DNA of 64,000 bases from Magicicada septendecula (taxonomy: Eukaryota; Arthropoda; Insecta; Hemiptera; Cicadidae), in contig CM068370.1 in assembly GCA_034769895.1 (NCBI GenBank), positions 47,234,344-47,298,343 on the forward strand, given 5' to 3'. A program made the position numbers and the translations under genes. The notes under the pieces were generated by a model. The model saw only the letters and a list, made by a program, of their open reading frames with translations. It made no database searches and was not told where the DNA came from. This document shows positions 11,812 through 22,625 of this stretch, one piece after another. Numbering within the stretch: the stretch's first letter is position 1; each line of letters opens with the position of its first letter.

Positions 11812-11856
11812 AGGAAAAAATACATCTTGAGGTAAAATAGTTATAAGTATTATAGT
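11790..11856 (+). repeat. Penelope tail (right arm)
   Basis: Perfect inverted partner of 11165-11231. Just upstream, GGGAG-AACAGGAT-CTCCC followed by GAAAC (about 11779-11802) looks like hammerhead stem II and its 3' box, while the 5' box is degenerate (TTGAAAA). Confidence 0.85.
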
Positions 11857-11883
11857 AAAATATATATATATATATATATATAT

Positions 11884-14277
11884 TGTAACACAACAGAAAC
11901 GCAGTCATCCATGTTACATAAATAGAATATTAACAAACTAATAAGTAAATCAATATTTAACTCCCATGATAATACAAAGGTCTAATAAATACATTTATAA
12001 TTATAGATAAAAATGAATAAGGATGCAAGGTAGAAATAACAATAATAAACAAACCTGTAAATTAGACAATAGTTAGAGATCCATGTTCAGTGAAAAGTAA
12101 ATAAATATTATACTGATGAGAATTGTAAGAAAGAAACTAGTACAGAAAATGTCAAAGTAAATGACAATGAAATTAAACAAAAACGAGACATTAATTTACC
12201 TTATAGCAATAGTAAGTAAGGATTATGAATTAAATGATATTATTTTGTAACAATGAATGTTATGTTAAAGTTTATGTTATGTTATGCAAATTACTTGTGG
12301 AGTTAATGGAAAGTAATGAAGCAAAATGTATTATTCAATTACTGTTATAGAAGGATGTGGGAAACAGTTAGTTAGTGTTAATGGATCTCAATTTTCTAAT
12401 ATGTGATCCATAGATCAAGATAAAAATTGTTATTAGTTATGAAAAGAATAATTGTTTATGTAAATGTTAATAGTTAAGATTTGATTATATGTATGAACTT
12501 ATGTAAAAGGGTTATAGTTGTTCACCAGTTATAAACAAAGGTAGGTCTATATACAATAAAAGGCCTAACAGCCAATAACACTATATAACCACTCATAACA
12601 TAAAGGTTAGGTACGGAAGTTAATAATAATTCATGAATACGGTTCAAAGAGCTAGAAAAAACATTTGATAAGTAATGATATATAATAAACCACCTCAATT
12701 TAAACAAATTATGATAATGCCACAATGCCATGATATCGATTGATAGCGTTTGATATCGAAAAAGTAATAAATATAAAAGAAACAGACTAACATCAAAAAA
12801 CCAGCAGAATATATGTAGAAAATAATAAACAAACTATTGGTAAAGTTATATTCCGATATAATCGAAGATTAATAAGGAATGGACAAAAAATATATGAAAT
12901 AATAACTATATACAAAACATTGAGAAGGAAGAAAAATAATGTGTTGCTAAGGACGACAGTAATGTATGAAGTTGTTGATTTTCATTATTGCCTTTTATGA
13001 TCTGAACGTGATGAGATTAAAAAACCCAAGAAATGTTTAATGTAATTGGAATATTCTAAATTATTTTGATACAATCATAATCCACAAAATTCTAATGATA
13101 ATCTTCTTAACCTATGCCAGCAAAGTTTAACCAAATGAGATCATAGTACAGTATCACCATAAAAAATAAATAACTGGGTTCTACAAGGAAGGACTTGAAT
13201 TGTCCTATACCAGAAAAGAATTAACGATATATTAAAACCAATACAACGAGTTAACTGTGTCACAACAAATAATATACACCACATTGGAACTCATAACCTT
13301 TTAAATACACGGAACATCACTAATTACTTCAAACGATCGAAGAACGTATTTGGATCCAGAATTTGCAGAAGGACCACCAGTCTGGCCGTAAATAAACCCA
13401 GGGAGCTGTATTTCCGAGGTGAACAGGACAAGAATTCCACTTTATTAAACCGAAGAAAGGAATCTCGAACGACATATCCATTCTGAACGGCGAGGTTATC
13501 AACCAACTGCCTACTCGAGTTGCTTCGTTCTAGTCTGGTAAATTATAATTGTATAAATCATATTAACAACACAACACTTCAAATTTGTAAATCTTGCATT
13601 CTTATCTATGTATTTTTAATCTTCCCCACAGTTACAAGAACCTTCACACCCTGACTTAAATTAATTATAAACAAAAACAAATCATATGACCGAATATAAA
13701 ATAAAGTATTGGACCGAACAATAATCGATTCACGCAATCTATAGCCTTTGTGTATGCCAATTGGAACCTATCTTATTTAATGTTGAAGGAGTGAATAAAT
13801 AAAGAAACCTTGTATAGTTGCAAAATCTTATTATTTGGGGTATTATTTAATGATTTGGGAATAAAAAGTAACTGACTAAGTATATAATAATTGGTTATCG
13901 TAAACAGTGAATTAACCTCTAAGTTTCGTTGCCCCGGAACTGCAGGGCTGATTGCGGAATTCTCCGACACCAAAGAGAAGAGCGTTAAAATATAAAATTT
14001 ACATAATTCTCTTCGAGGTATACTAGGGTTGAGCGAAATTATAGAATAAAACATTAATTATTTAAGTTACAAGCACACTAACACTGGTATTTTTCTTAGA
14101 GAGATAAGCTAATATTAGTTAATGAAATTACTATATTCCCCAACTCCAAATATCTCCGAAATTAAATTAAATTAACACGACCAAAGAGAGGAGAGACAGA
14201 GAAGCATACCCGTTCCTAGTAACAAATAGGTTTACATTGCGTGATACGAACGAGACGCACGTACTCGTCTAGTAACA
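11884..14277 (+). repeat. 5' LTR of element D
   Basis: 2394 bp, pairs with 53097-55490 end to end with about 21 differences. No internal gene; small opposite-strand frames are repeated in both LTRs only because the LTRs are copies. Confidence 0.93.
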
Positions 14278-14280
14278 AAT

Positions 14281-14301
14281 TGACGCCGGCAACGTTGGGG
14301 C
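14281..14301 (+). promoter_or_regulatory. Probable primer binding site of element D
   Basis: TGACGCCGGCAACGTTGGGG begins three bases after the LTR. It resembles the common gypsy-type site TGGCGCC-CAACGT-GGGGC with small differences. Confidence 0.55.
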
Positions 14302-14441
14302 TGAAAGAACGAGAATCCCGTGACCGTAAGAGCCGAGGGATTAGTAAGAAATTGGCGCTCAACTTGTGTAGGGCTTAAGTTAAGTAAATATAATTATATT
14401 AATATTACTTACCCAGAGCAGACAACTGTGGGAGAATAAAG

Positions 14442-16358
14442 ATGCCTAATACCAGAGGTAGATCAAAGATGAGGGCAGAAGATACGGAGAAGGAAGAAGG
14501 TGAACAAAAGCAGGAAATAGAAAAAATAACAGATAGCGAAATGGAACAACAGACAGACGAAATAGCGGAAACTGAAATTATTATGGACAAGGAAAGGGAA
14601 CCAGTTGGAGAAGAGGCCCAAGGGGACCAAATAGATAAAACGGGAGCCAGAGAAATACCAAGTTGGCAGGAGATGATGAAATTTATGGCAGAACAAAGCC
14701 GACAAAACAATGAAACTTTAATAAGACAAATGAAAGAGGAAATTAAGGAAAACTCAAGGAAAACAAATGAGGAAAATAAGGAAAACTCAAAGAGACTGGA
14801 GGAAAAATTAGATAAAACAAATGAGGAAATTAAAGAAACCTCAAAACAAATTAACGAAAGATTTGACAGGAGTGAGGAGGATTTAAAACAAATGAGGGAG
14901 GACATTCTGCAAATACATGAAGAAAATTTAAGGCAGATAAATGAAAGAATGGAAAATATGCACGTGACAATTAACCAGAAGGTGGACCAAAATAATGAGG
15001 AAAGAAAATTAGAAATAGCCAAAACAAATGAAGGGTTAGAAAAAACTAACGAAACAGTGGTACAGGTTCGCGAAGAATTACAAAATAAAATTAATGACCT
15101 AAAAATCGAGAGTAAAATAATGGTCGAAGGAATCCAACAGGAAACTGTCGGAAAATATGAGCAAATTAAAAACGAAGTACATCAGGTATGGGAGGAGAAT
15201 AAGGAAGGTATTATGCAAATACAGACAGACATGGGTGAACGACTCGAAAGAGTATATGGCAATTTAAACAATATGGAAGGTCAAATTAATACCAGTAAAA
15301 ATAAAATAGAGGAAATTAGTAAACGCGAACTACAGTTACAAGAAGAAGTAGATTCATGGCGGGATAGGACATGCCAACATAGTCATACAAATAACCATGA
15401 TAACCGGGAGTCGATTAATTTTCGTAATTACAAGCGTAATCCGATGGAATTTTTAAAGAGGTTGGAAGAGATGATCGCAAGAAACAGAGAAAATCGCTGG
15501 AGTAGTATACGCGGTATGATTGATGAGACATTTAAAGATACCTATGATAATTGGTGGAGAGCGGTGCGCCCGGATATACCGGACATGACCGAGTTCAAAA
15601 AACAATTTAAAGAGAAATATTGGTCGGAGTCGACCCAGAACATGATTAGAAATAATTTGAGTAACGGCCGATACGAAACGAACATAGGACAATCTCCTAC
15701 TTCATACTTTCTAGGAAAAGTATGTATGGCGCAGAATTTAGAGCCCAGAATTCCTGAAGAATGTTTGGTGATACAACTATCCTACCATTACGAGGAAGGG
15801 ATAAAAAATGCACGTATGTGTAGCCAAATCAAAACGATTTCAGCCATGGCCAAATTCCTTGAGAATTATGAGCACGAGAACCAATATCAAAGAAACAGAA
15901 TGTTAAATTATAAATATCAGAAGTATAATAATAACGAGCCACAAACCAATTCCCATAATAATGATCACAATCGACCCGCTCAGAACGTTAATGTAAATAG
16001 GACACAGAACGATCACTCGAATAATAATACCAGGAATCATAATTATCGTGGCAATAATCCTTATAATTACCGCGACAGTTGCAATAACAGAGGAGATGGG
16101 GACAGACGACCCAATAATTATAGGCACAACGTTAATTATATTTACTCCAGGCCTCAAAATAATCAGCGAAGGTATTACCCAAGGAATCATCGATATGACA
16201 GTCATTATAATCAGTCCTGGCGTGAAGACAACTATCAACCTGAAAGAAATTATAGGATAGCGGAACCTAATACAGAGGACCGCACCGAACCTGTACAAAA
16301 TCAACCTAATAATTCAAATGAAAATAGAGAAGATGGGGGAAGCCCTCATTTAAACTAA
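14442..16358 (+). CDS. gag: Element D Gag
   Basis: This 638-residue structural protein is predicted to form the particle that packages the element RNA. Residues about 1-60 are acidic and residues about 65-320 are a long coiled coil of Glu/Lys/Asn heptads. Residues about 325-495 form a capsid-like region with INFRNYKRNP, NWWRAVRPDI, FKEKYWSE and QSPTSYFLGK, clearly shared with the B Gag. Residues about 500-638 are rich in Asn, Arg and Tyr with no CX2CX4HX4C zinc knuckle, so RNA binding presumably relies on this basic low-complexity tail. The frame is uninterrupted. The ATG at 14442 follows the leader by about 140 nt and is the first in frame. Confidence 0.88.
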   Translation: MPNTRGRSKMRAEDTEKEEGEQKQEIEKITDSEMEQQTDEIAETEIIMDKEREPVGEEAQGDQIDKTGAREIPSWQEMMKFMAEQSRQNNETLIRQMKEEIKENSRKTNEENKENSKRLEEKLDKTNEEIKETSKQINERFDRSEEDLKQMREDILQIHEENLRQINERMENMHVTINQKVDQNNEERKLEIAKTNEGLEKTNETVVQVREELQNKINDLKIESKIMVEGIQQETVGKYEQIKNEVHQVWEENKEGIMQIQTDMGERLERVYGNLNNMEGQINTSKNKIEEISKRELQLQEEVDSWRDRTCQHSHTNNHDNRESINFRNYKRNPMEFLKRLEEMIARNRENRWSSIRGMIDETFKDTYDNWWRAVRPDIPDMTEFKKQFKEKYWSESTQNMIRNNLSNGRYETNIGQSPTSYFLGKVCMAQNLEPRIPEECLVIQLSYHYEEGIKNARMCSQIKTISAMAKFLENYEHENQYQRNRMLNYKYQKYNNNEPQTNSHNNDHNRPAQNVNVNRTQNDHSNNNTRNHNYRGNNPYNYRDSCNNRGDGDRRPNNYRHNVNYIYSRPQNNQRRYYPRNHRYDSHYNQSWREDNYQPERNYRIAEPNTEDRTEPVQNQPNNSNENREDGGSPHLN

Positions 16359-16459
16359 TAGAGGCAGTGAAAAACGATGAATACCATTCACTGAACCGTA
16401 ATCTTGGGGAACAACGACTTGTAAATAAAACTAAGAATAATAATACCATAACTATAATT

Positions 16460-17323
16460 AATAACCACTATTAAAAAAATATTAGAGAAGATTTATTGGA
16501 AGAGGATAATAATCAGGTATACAGTAATAGTAATAATGAAATTATATATGTAACAGCAAAATTAAATGGAGTACAATCTACCATAATGATAGATACTGGA
16601 TCCAACATCTCGTTGATAGATAGTACTGAACTGGAAAAAATACAGCGAGAAGGCCAGTTGCCTATACCGACCTTACCTATTAATAATGTAATAATTATCG
16701 GAGCCGCTGGATGGCAAAATAAAACAGTTAAAAAACAAGTATCGCTCGATCTTACCAATAATAATATAACCCTACCAATAGGATTCTTGGTCGCAACGGG
16801 ATTACCGTTCAATGTATTGATTGGATGCGATATATTGCGACAGCATTCCGCAGTAATCGACTTACATAAAGGCATAATATCTTTAACATCCGAAGAAGGA
16901 TTATGGACAGCCGAATTAGTAGATGCTAATAGAACCGTTCCAGTTAACAACAGATGTCTGGCCATAAAAAGTTACTTTTGTAAGAAAAATAAAATACCAG
17001 AAGTCATTCAATATGAGGACGACGATCCCGGTGGCAGAGTAAGTTAGAAGAGATCCGAGAATTCCAAAGGGAAAAAACTTGTCGACAAGTAAGTAAGGTA
17101 CAGGCCGAAAATTTAATTCAAATATATAATAAATACAAACACATATTCTCCAATGCTCCAGGTAAGGTAAAAGGATATCAGTGTGTGATAAATTTTAAAG
17201 AACCAGTGGACTTTCGTAGAAAATCCTACCCAATAGCTTATTCAATCAAAAACGAAGTCCGGGCCGAGATTAATCGTATGATTCAGGATGACATAATAGA
17301 ATATAGTCAATCACCATATACCA
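16460..17323 (+). pseudogene. pol: Element D protease and start of RT, broken
   Basis: The open part 16496-17047 encodes an aspartic protease: active site MIDTGSNISLID (about residues 30-41) and a later IGCDILR, both conserved in B. The same frame can be traced upstream to about 16460 but with a TAA where B has a Leu codon. Near 17030 the frame shifts by one: the region corresponding to KLEEIR and the RT fingers (KSYPIAYS, DDIIEYS) continues in another frame up to 17323, where element C is inserted. The RT continues at 49365. The stop and the shift disable this copy; whether a programmed frameshift existed is not visible. Confidence 0.8.
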
Positions 17324-18370
17324 TGTAACGGTACGAAATTGTAGGGCCAAGATAACATTTTAAAATTATATTCTCCATGCAGTCATTGTTCACCCTTGTA
17401 GAACCCCGAGTTAGTCAACCAGATAGGCTGTGTTTATTACAGAACAAAACGTCTATGTTTTGTCTCCGCACTCAAGCAACGTAGACCGATTGTGAAATAA
17501 CACCTAACTTCGCATCAGCCGTGAATCACGGAAGAAAGTAATGTAACTGCATATTGCGCCAGGCAGCAAAATATTGCTAAATCTTACGCCTAAGTTATAG
17601 CGCTCTTTTAACAGCACCAATGGGAGCGCAATCTCACGATCACGTGACCAGAAAACCAAAAAACTTTGTGTGCTCAGCTGTAACCGAACTAACCCCAGTT
17701 CAACTGCAACTCATGGCCACGCGGCCAGCCTACAACATCTAAGTGTAAAAAGTTATGTCGGCCGACTTGATCATCTTTTAGAACGTGAGATCCATCAATC
17801 AGTAAGAACCATGAAATAAAAACCGTAAAATCAGTACCAACCGTGGCGTGAGTGCGAGCGAACTCAGAAATCGGTCAGCCAGTGAACTTGTGTCACGGTT
17901 ATTACACGTGAATAATACGGGTGTGCATTGGAGTGAAACTATTATCAGGATGAGTACCATCTTTTAAAGTTTAATTACTATATTATAAAATTTGCTTTTA
18001 TAGATACCTTAATAAGGAACAGAGATCTCTAATAGAGGGGAGTTTGTTTAAATATTAACGAAAAGAGAAAGTGTGTGTGTGTGTGTGTGGTTATATACTG
18101 GTTCATTTTTTATTTTCTTATATCATAGTAGTTTCAAATAAAGTTTAACAAAAACCCTGTCATTTGTAGAAAGTAAAAGAAGGGTGGGATTTTCGATAAA
18201 TAAAATCAGTATGTATTTTAGACAGCAGAAAATGGGTTAACGAAATTATTGCACATGTCAAATCCAAATAATCCTTTCTGTAGCTGGTTTCGTCTGAACG
18301 ACTCTGGACCCCAGAGCTCGAAGGTAAGAGTAAGATATTTTAATATTTGTCATAAAATTATAGAGTTTCA
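17324..18370 (+). repeat. 5' LTR of element C
   Basis: 1047 bp, paired with 48318-49364. A strong splice-donor-like AAGGTAAGAGTAAG lies near its end (about 18320). A TG microsatellite at about 18071-18089 differs slightly from the other LTR. Confidence 0.93.
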
Positions 18371-18371
18371 T

Positions 18372-18390
18372 TGGCTCCCGTAACAGTGAC
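18372..18390 (+). promoter_or_regulatory. Primer binding site of element C
   Basis: TGGCTCCCGTAACAGTGAC starts one base after the 5' LTR, with the expected TGG complementary to a tRNA CCA end. Confidence 0.7.
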
Positions 18391-18516
18391 GCGAGTATAG
18401 GGTTTATAACCTATATCCGCCAGACCTAACCAAGCTGCAGAACAGGTTATTTGGAAGTGAGGGCGATTATTGGGTAGTTTGCTAAGCATACATTTATAAG
18501 TATACATTTACTCAAA

Positions 18517-19701
18517 ATGGAGAGTAATAGTGATAAAGTCAATAATATTGAATTGACCAGTACAAGTACAGACAATCAAGTAAATACAATAATAACCGAA
18601 ACGGTAATAAATGAAATAAGCCTACCAGAATCAGTGACAATGGAAGGCACTAAGATTCATTCAACGCCTATCCAAAATAAGCAATCTGATGGTAATGAGA
18701 TAATGAATATGATGCAATCACTTTTGACAAAGCAAAGCGCAATGTTGGAGGTAAATTTTAACGCCATAAATAATCGTTTTGACATGAATGATACCAAGTT
18801 CAATGAACAAAATACAAAATTTGATATATTAAGTAGCGACATAAATAGTCGTTTTGACATAAATGAGACTAAATTAAATAAACGTTTTGACATGAATGAT
18901 GCCAAATTTGAACAATACAAAGAACAGAATATGAAATTTGAAAATAGCATAAATGTAAAGCTTGATGAATTAACCAATTCATTGTGTAGTATTGATGTAC
19001 GAATTAATGAAATACGTAGTGAAACAAAAAGAGAAACAGATGAGTTAAGAGAGTGTGTGTGTGCGGTAGACAGTAAAACAAATATGTTAGAATTCACTCA
19101 AAAAGAACTTGGACAACAAATAATTACAGTAAATTATAAATTAGAAAATTTTGTAGGTAAAGCAGGTGATAAATTTGAGGGTATTGAGAGTGAGATGCAG
19201 TGCATAACTAACACTATACGCGTCATAGATAACCGTAGTAGTGAATTAGAATCACAAATAGCAGTAGTTAAAAATGTTAGAAATGAGATAGAAAATATTT
19301 GTAAAACAGATATTCAATTAATCCAAGAAACAGTAAATGTTATTGAGAGTGTGAATCACAATAAATTCGAGTCTATTGAGCAGAGTATTATTAACGTAAA
19401 AGATGAATTGAATATGGCAATTGGCCAGAAAATAAATAATGTTACGGAAAGGGTAATTATGACCCGTGACCTAAGTAGCGAAATAGAGTTAGAGTTATTT
19501 ACTGGTGATAGTAGGGGGGTACACCCCATGCAATTTCTACATAAAGTAAAAGAGTATAATCAGTTTTGTAATAGTAGTTGGGAAGTTAAGCTCATAAAAA
19601 TTGTGAAATGCTTTAAGGGTAATTCTGAGATATGGGCGGAGATACATAGGAATGAATGGGAGAGGTATGAAAATTTTGAAACAGCTTTTCGTAATAAATA
19701 T
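18517..19701 (+). pseudogene. gag: Element C Gag, N-terminal part (split by B)
   Basis: About 394 residues precede the break. Residues 1-65 are polar. Residues about 65-330 form a coiled coil containing an 11-13-residue repeat around RFDMNDTKFN, RFDINETKLN and RFDMNDAKF. Residues about 325-394 begin a capsid-like region (LFTGDSRGVHPMQFL, then ending in NKY). The reading frame runs into the 5' LTR of B at 19702. The gene resumes at 41451 in the context expected from the B and D Gags, where the same NKY/DKY-W position is followed by Ser-Glu. The initiator ATG at 18517 lies about 130 nt after the PBS. Confidence 0.85.
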
Positions 19702-22543
19702 TGTAACATGACATAAGGTAGTGAAGATTCAATTGTATTTAATTATAAAATAAAAAGCTGAAGATAAGAGTAAGAGGCAAAAACTTATAAACTTAGAGAT
19801 CAATAACCCAGTAACCCAATAAATGACAAATGACTATTAACCTGACAATGACCTGACACAGTAGATCAGATAAAAAACCAAAGGAACCAAGAGACAATGA
19901 AGAAGCAGCCGAGACCTAAGTGCAATCAAATAATCCCAAATAATGACCAGTATATTGTAAATTAAATAATGAACTGATATTTGTAGTATATGAGATTTAA
20001 CTAGGATAATAAGATTAATGGAAGGTAATAATATCACATATATCTTATTGATAAAAGAATGTACTTATATAATATAAGGTAGGGAGTTAGAAACTAACCA
20101 TACCCCAAACTAATAGTAATGATAATAGCCAAAGACAATAAACAATGCTTTGAGCCAAACAAAAGCAAAATTTAAGTAATAACTAAAAGTGATCAGAGTG
20201 ATTTGGAAGTAAATTAGTTATTCATGACCATAATCACACAGTGATATAAAATAATCAGACAAATCGTGTGAATAAACAAGTGAGTAAGTTAAAAATGTGT
20301 GTAAAATTAAATAAGTGGTGAAGTGCCAGGTATAGCATATAATGGAACAAAGTGAGAATGATAATAATTAAAGAAACCTTCTAATGAAAGGAAAAGTGCA
20401 GTGGGGGTGTAGAATAAAATATTATATAAGCAAACTATAATAAACAGATAAACAATTTTTGATAAACTGTACATTAGTAAGAGATTAAACTAATTGTGAT
20501 ATTATAAATTTAGGTAATAGGATGTCAGAATTATATAATAAGGTAAGAATTAAGTTATCAGAATGAGTAGTAAAATAAGAAGGATAGACACTGTATTTAA
20601 GTGAAGGGATTAGTAGATAAGACATACCATGTAAGGAACAGTTTATCAGTAGTATTGTAAGAGTTTTATTATTGTTCAAAAACCATAGAATGTAGTAAAT
20701 TATAGGATAAGCAAGATAACAGTAGAGAAAAGAAAAGGTAGTTAAAAGTTATTTCAGGCTAGAACCTGACAAGGAATCTTTCATAATAAGAATTAGAATT
20801 AGGAATACTGATGTTTATTGTTTGTTTTGTTTATAAAATTGTATTAGAATTACCAGATATGTTATTAAGAAATGTTAGGTGGGAGTAGAATAACATCTAG
20901 GCTCTAGGCCAACTGTTGAATATAAATTTAGTAATTTTGAGAACAGATAATTATCCAAAGTTAAGGCAGAATATGCCAAATGATTAAACCGATTAAGTGA
21001 GTATTCCTAGTACCAAAATATATGAATAACAACTAATTTTGAATAAAATATATGTAAAATATAAAAATGGAAAATAGTAAAAATGTAATTAGCTATTCAA
21101 AAGTGGGCATGAGGGATATCAAAATGATCATCATGAAAAATTAGGAAGAATGGTACTCATGTAATAACTCTAGCTATTAGTATAAGATAGTAATCTTCAT
21201 TTGAAGATATTTTGGTAAAATTAGACTAAAAAAGACGTTAAATCATAACAATGACTTAAGTTAATAACCAATGAAAATTAGCATAATTTATTAGGTAACC
21301 ATAGCAACAAGAATTTTATTGCCAAAAAACCGTTAGATTTTCAGTAATGTATATTGACCAACGCTTGAGAGTGGATCGAGGAGCTCTCGTATTAAAATTA
21401 AAATTATTATTATTAAAGTGAATTCCAACCTAATTTAAACCAGATGAAGATAACAACAATAGTCCAGGGAATCCTGAACAAAATTTCGTTTAATAAAAAA
21501 TTAATTAACAAACCATAATTATCTGAAGAAGACGGAACGACGCAGTGAAGAAGAGAGACGACAACGGACACCAAATGAAGATCATTGGAACATCTTAATA
21601 GAAGAAGACGGACGACAACCGAAGGAATACGAGGCCTGAGTCAGCGAGGAGAAACATCGAGACGAGGGAAATAAACTTCTGGAGAGTATAAGAAGACGAC
21701 AGCCCAGGAGTTATCCATAGAAGAAGACGACATCAGGATCTTCAGCAGGAAAACCGATGAGTATAAATATTATCCCATAATCGAATTCACAATTTTTGGT
21801 CAGAATTAATAAATAACTATTTCACTTCACTGATCACTATTCCGATTCAGAAATAAATGCTTTGTTAAATTCACTATTTAAACTTTAATCAATTAGCAAT
21901 TATTAAAAGTAAAATATAATAAATAATTGACGAACCTTTTGATAAATAAATATGACAAACAAAAACTAACCCAAACTTTCTTTACAAGTTTTCATTGGTA
22001 ATTACTTAATAGAATATAATGAGATATTAATTTGTTTATGTAACTAGGATTAAGAATTGTTATAACTTTGTGTGTGTTAGCCGTAAGTATATATTTCTGT
22101 AGCCGAAAGGACTTTAACACCCCTGAGAATAACCATACAAAACTGTAAACTAACATTAAAGATGCTGTGTACACAAACTGAGCAAGTACCAACCGAACAA
22201 GTGTAATAGCCGGTGCAGAAAACGAATTTGATGTATCATAAAGCAATTGAAATATTCTAAAAGGTTAATAAATGTTCTCAATCTGCAATTCTGTATGTTT
22301 GATTCAGTTAATTTATAATAACAACTAAGAATTATTGAAGTGAAAGCGTTAAAGCAAGACGCCAGCCGAGTCAACACTGCAGAAAGCCATGCGCCAATCA
22401 GGTGGCGAGGCGGCAACATTTGAATGCAGCAGAGCGAAATACGGTTTACCCGTAAATGATAAGAGAAGTTACATTTTGACACAATTAACTCTAAATAACA
22501 TTATTATTAAAATTTTTACAACCCACATAAACATTCTGTAACA
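19702..22543 (+). repeat. 5' LTR of element B
   Basis: 2842 bp, an unusually long LTR with no gene of its own. A purine-rich block at about 21529-21745 repeats GAAGAAGACG-type words at least four times. The identical small frames seen in both LTRs are explained by LTR duplication. Confidence 0.94.
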
Positions 22544-22546
22544 AAG

Positions 22547-22566
22547 TGGCGCGCCAACTAGTAGGG
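22547..22566 (+). promoter_or_regulatory. Probable primer binding site of element B
   Basis: TGGCGCGCCAACTAGTAGGG begins three bases after the LTR. The spacing equals that of D, its closest relative here. Confidence 0.6.
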
Positions 22567-22625
22567 CTAGAATAGTTAAGGAGACATACCTTTAAACTTT
22601 ACAGATTCTAGCGGCGACTACAGAA

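Larger units (their letters stand above)
11165..11880 (+). mobile_element. Penelope-like element, 5'-truncated, with inverted tail
   Basis: A GIY-YIG endonuclease frame (11218-11811) is followed by a 3' tail ending in a TA microsatellite. The 67 bp at 11165-11231 are the perfect reverse complement of 11790-11856 at the other side, so the fragment is flanked by inverted copies of its own tail, an arrangement known for Penelope-like elements. The reverse transcriptase part is missing. It sits inside the body of element E, and element D later inserted into its terminal TA run. Confidence 0.8.

Noticed and set aside
14405..15022. Ser/Phe-rich frame antisense to the D gag, and similar ones antisense to the B and C gags
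   Set aside because: Antisense shadows of Glu/Lys/Asn-rich coiled coils produce such frames; no independent evidence.
19837..22482. Small minus-strand frames of 66, 64, 84 and 108 codons repeated at 32609-41389
   Set aside because: They recur only because the two LTRs of B are copies of each other.
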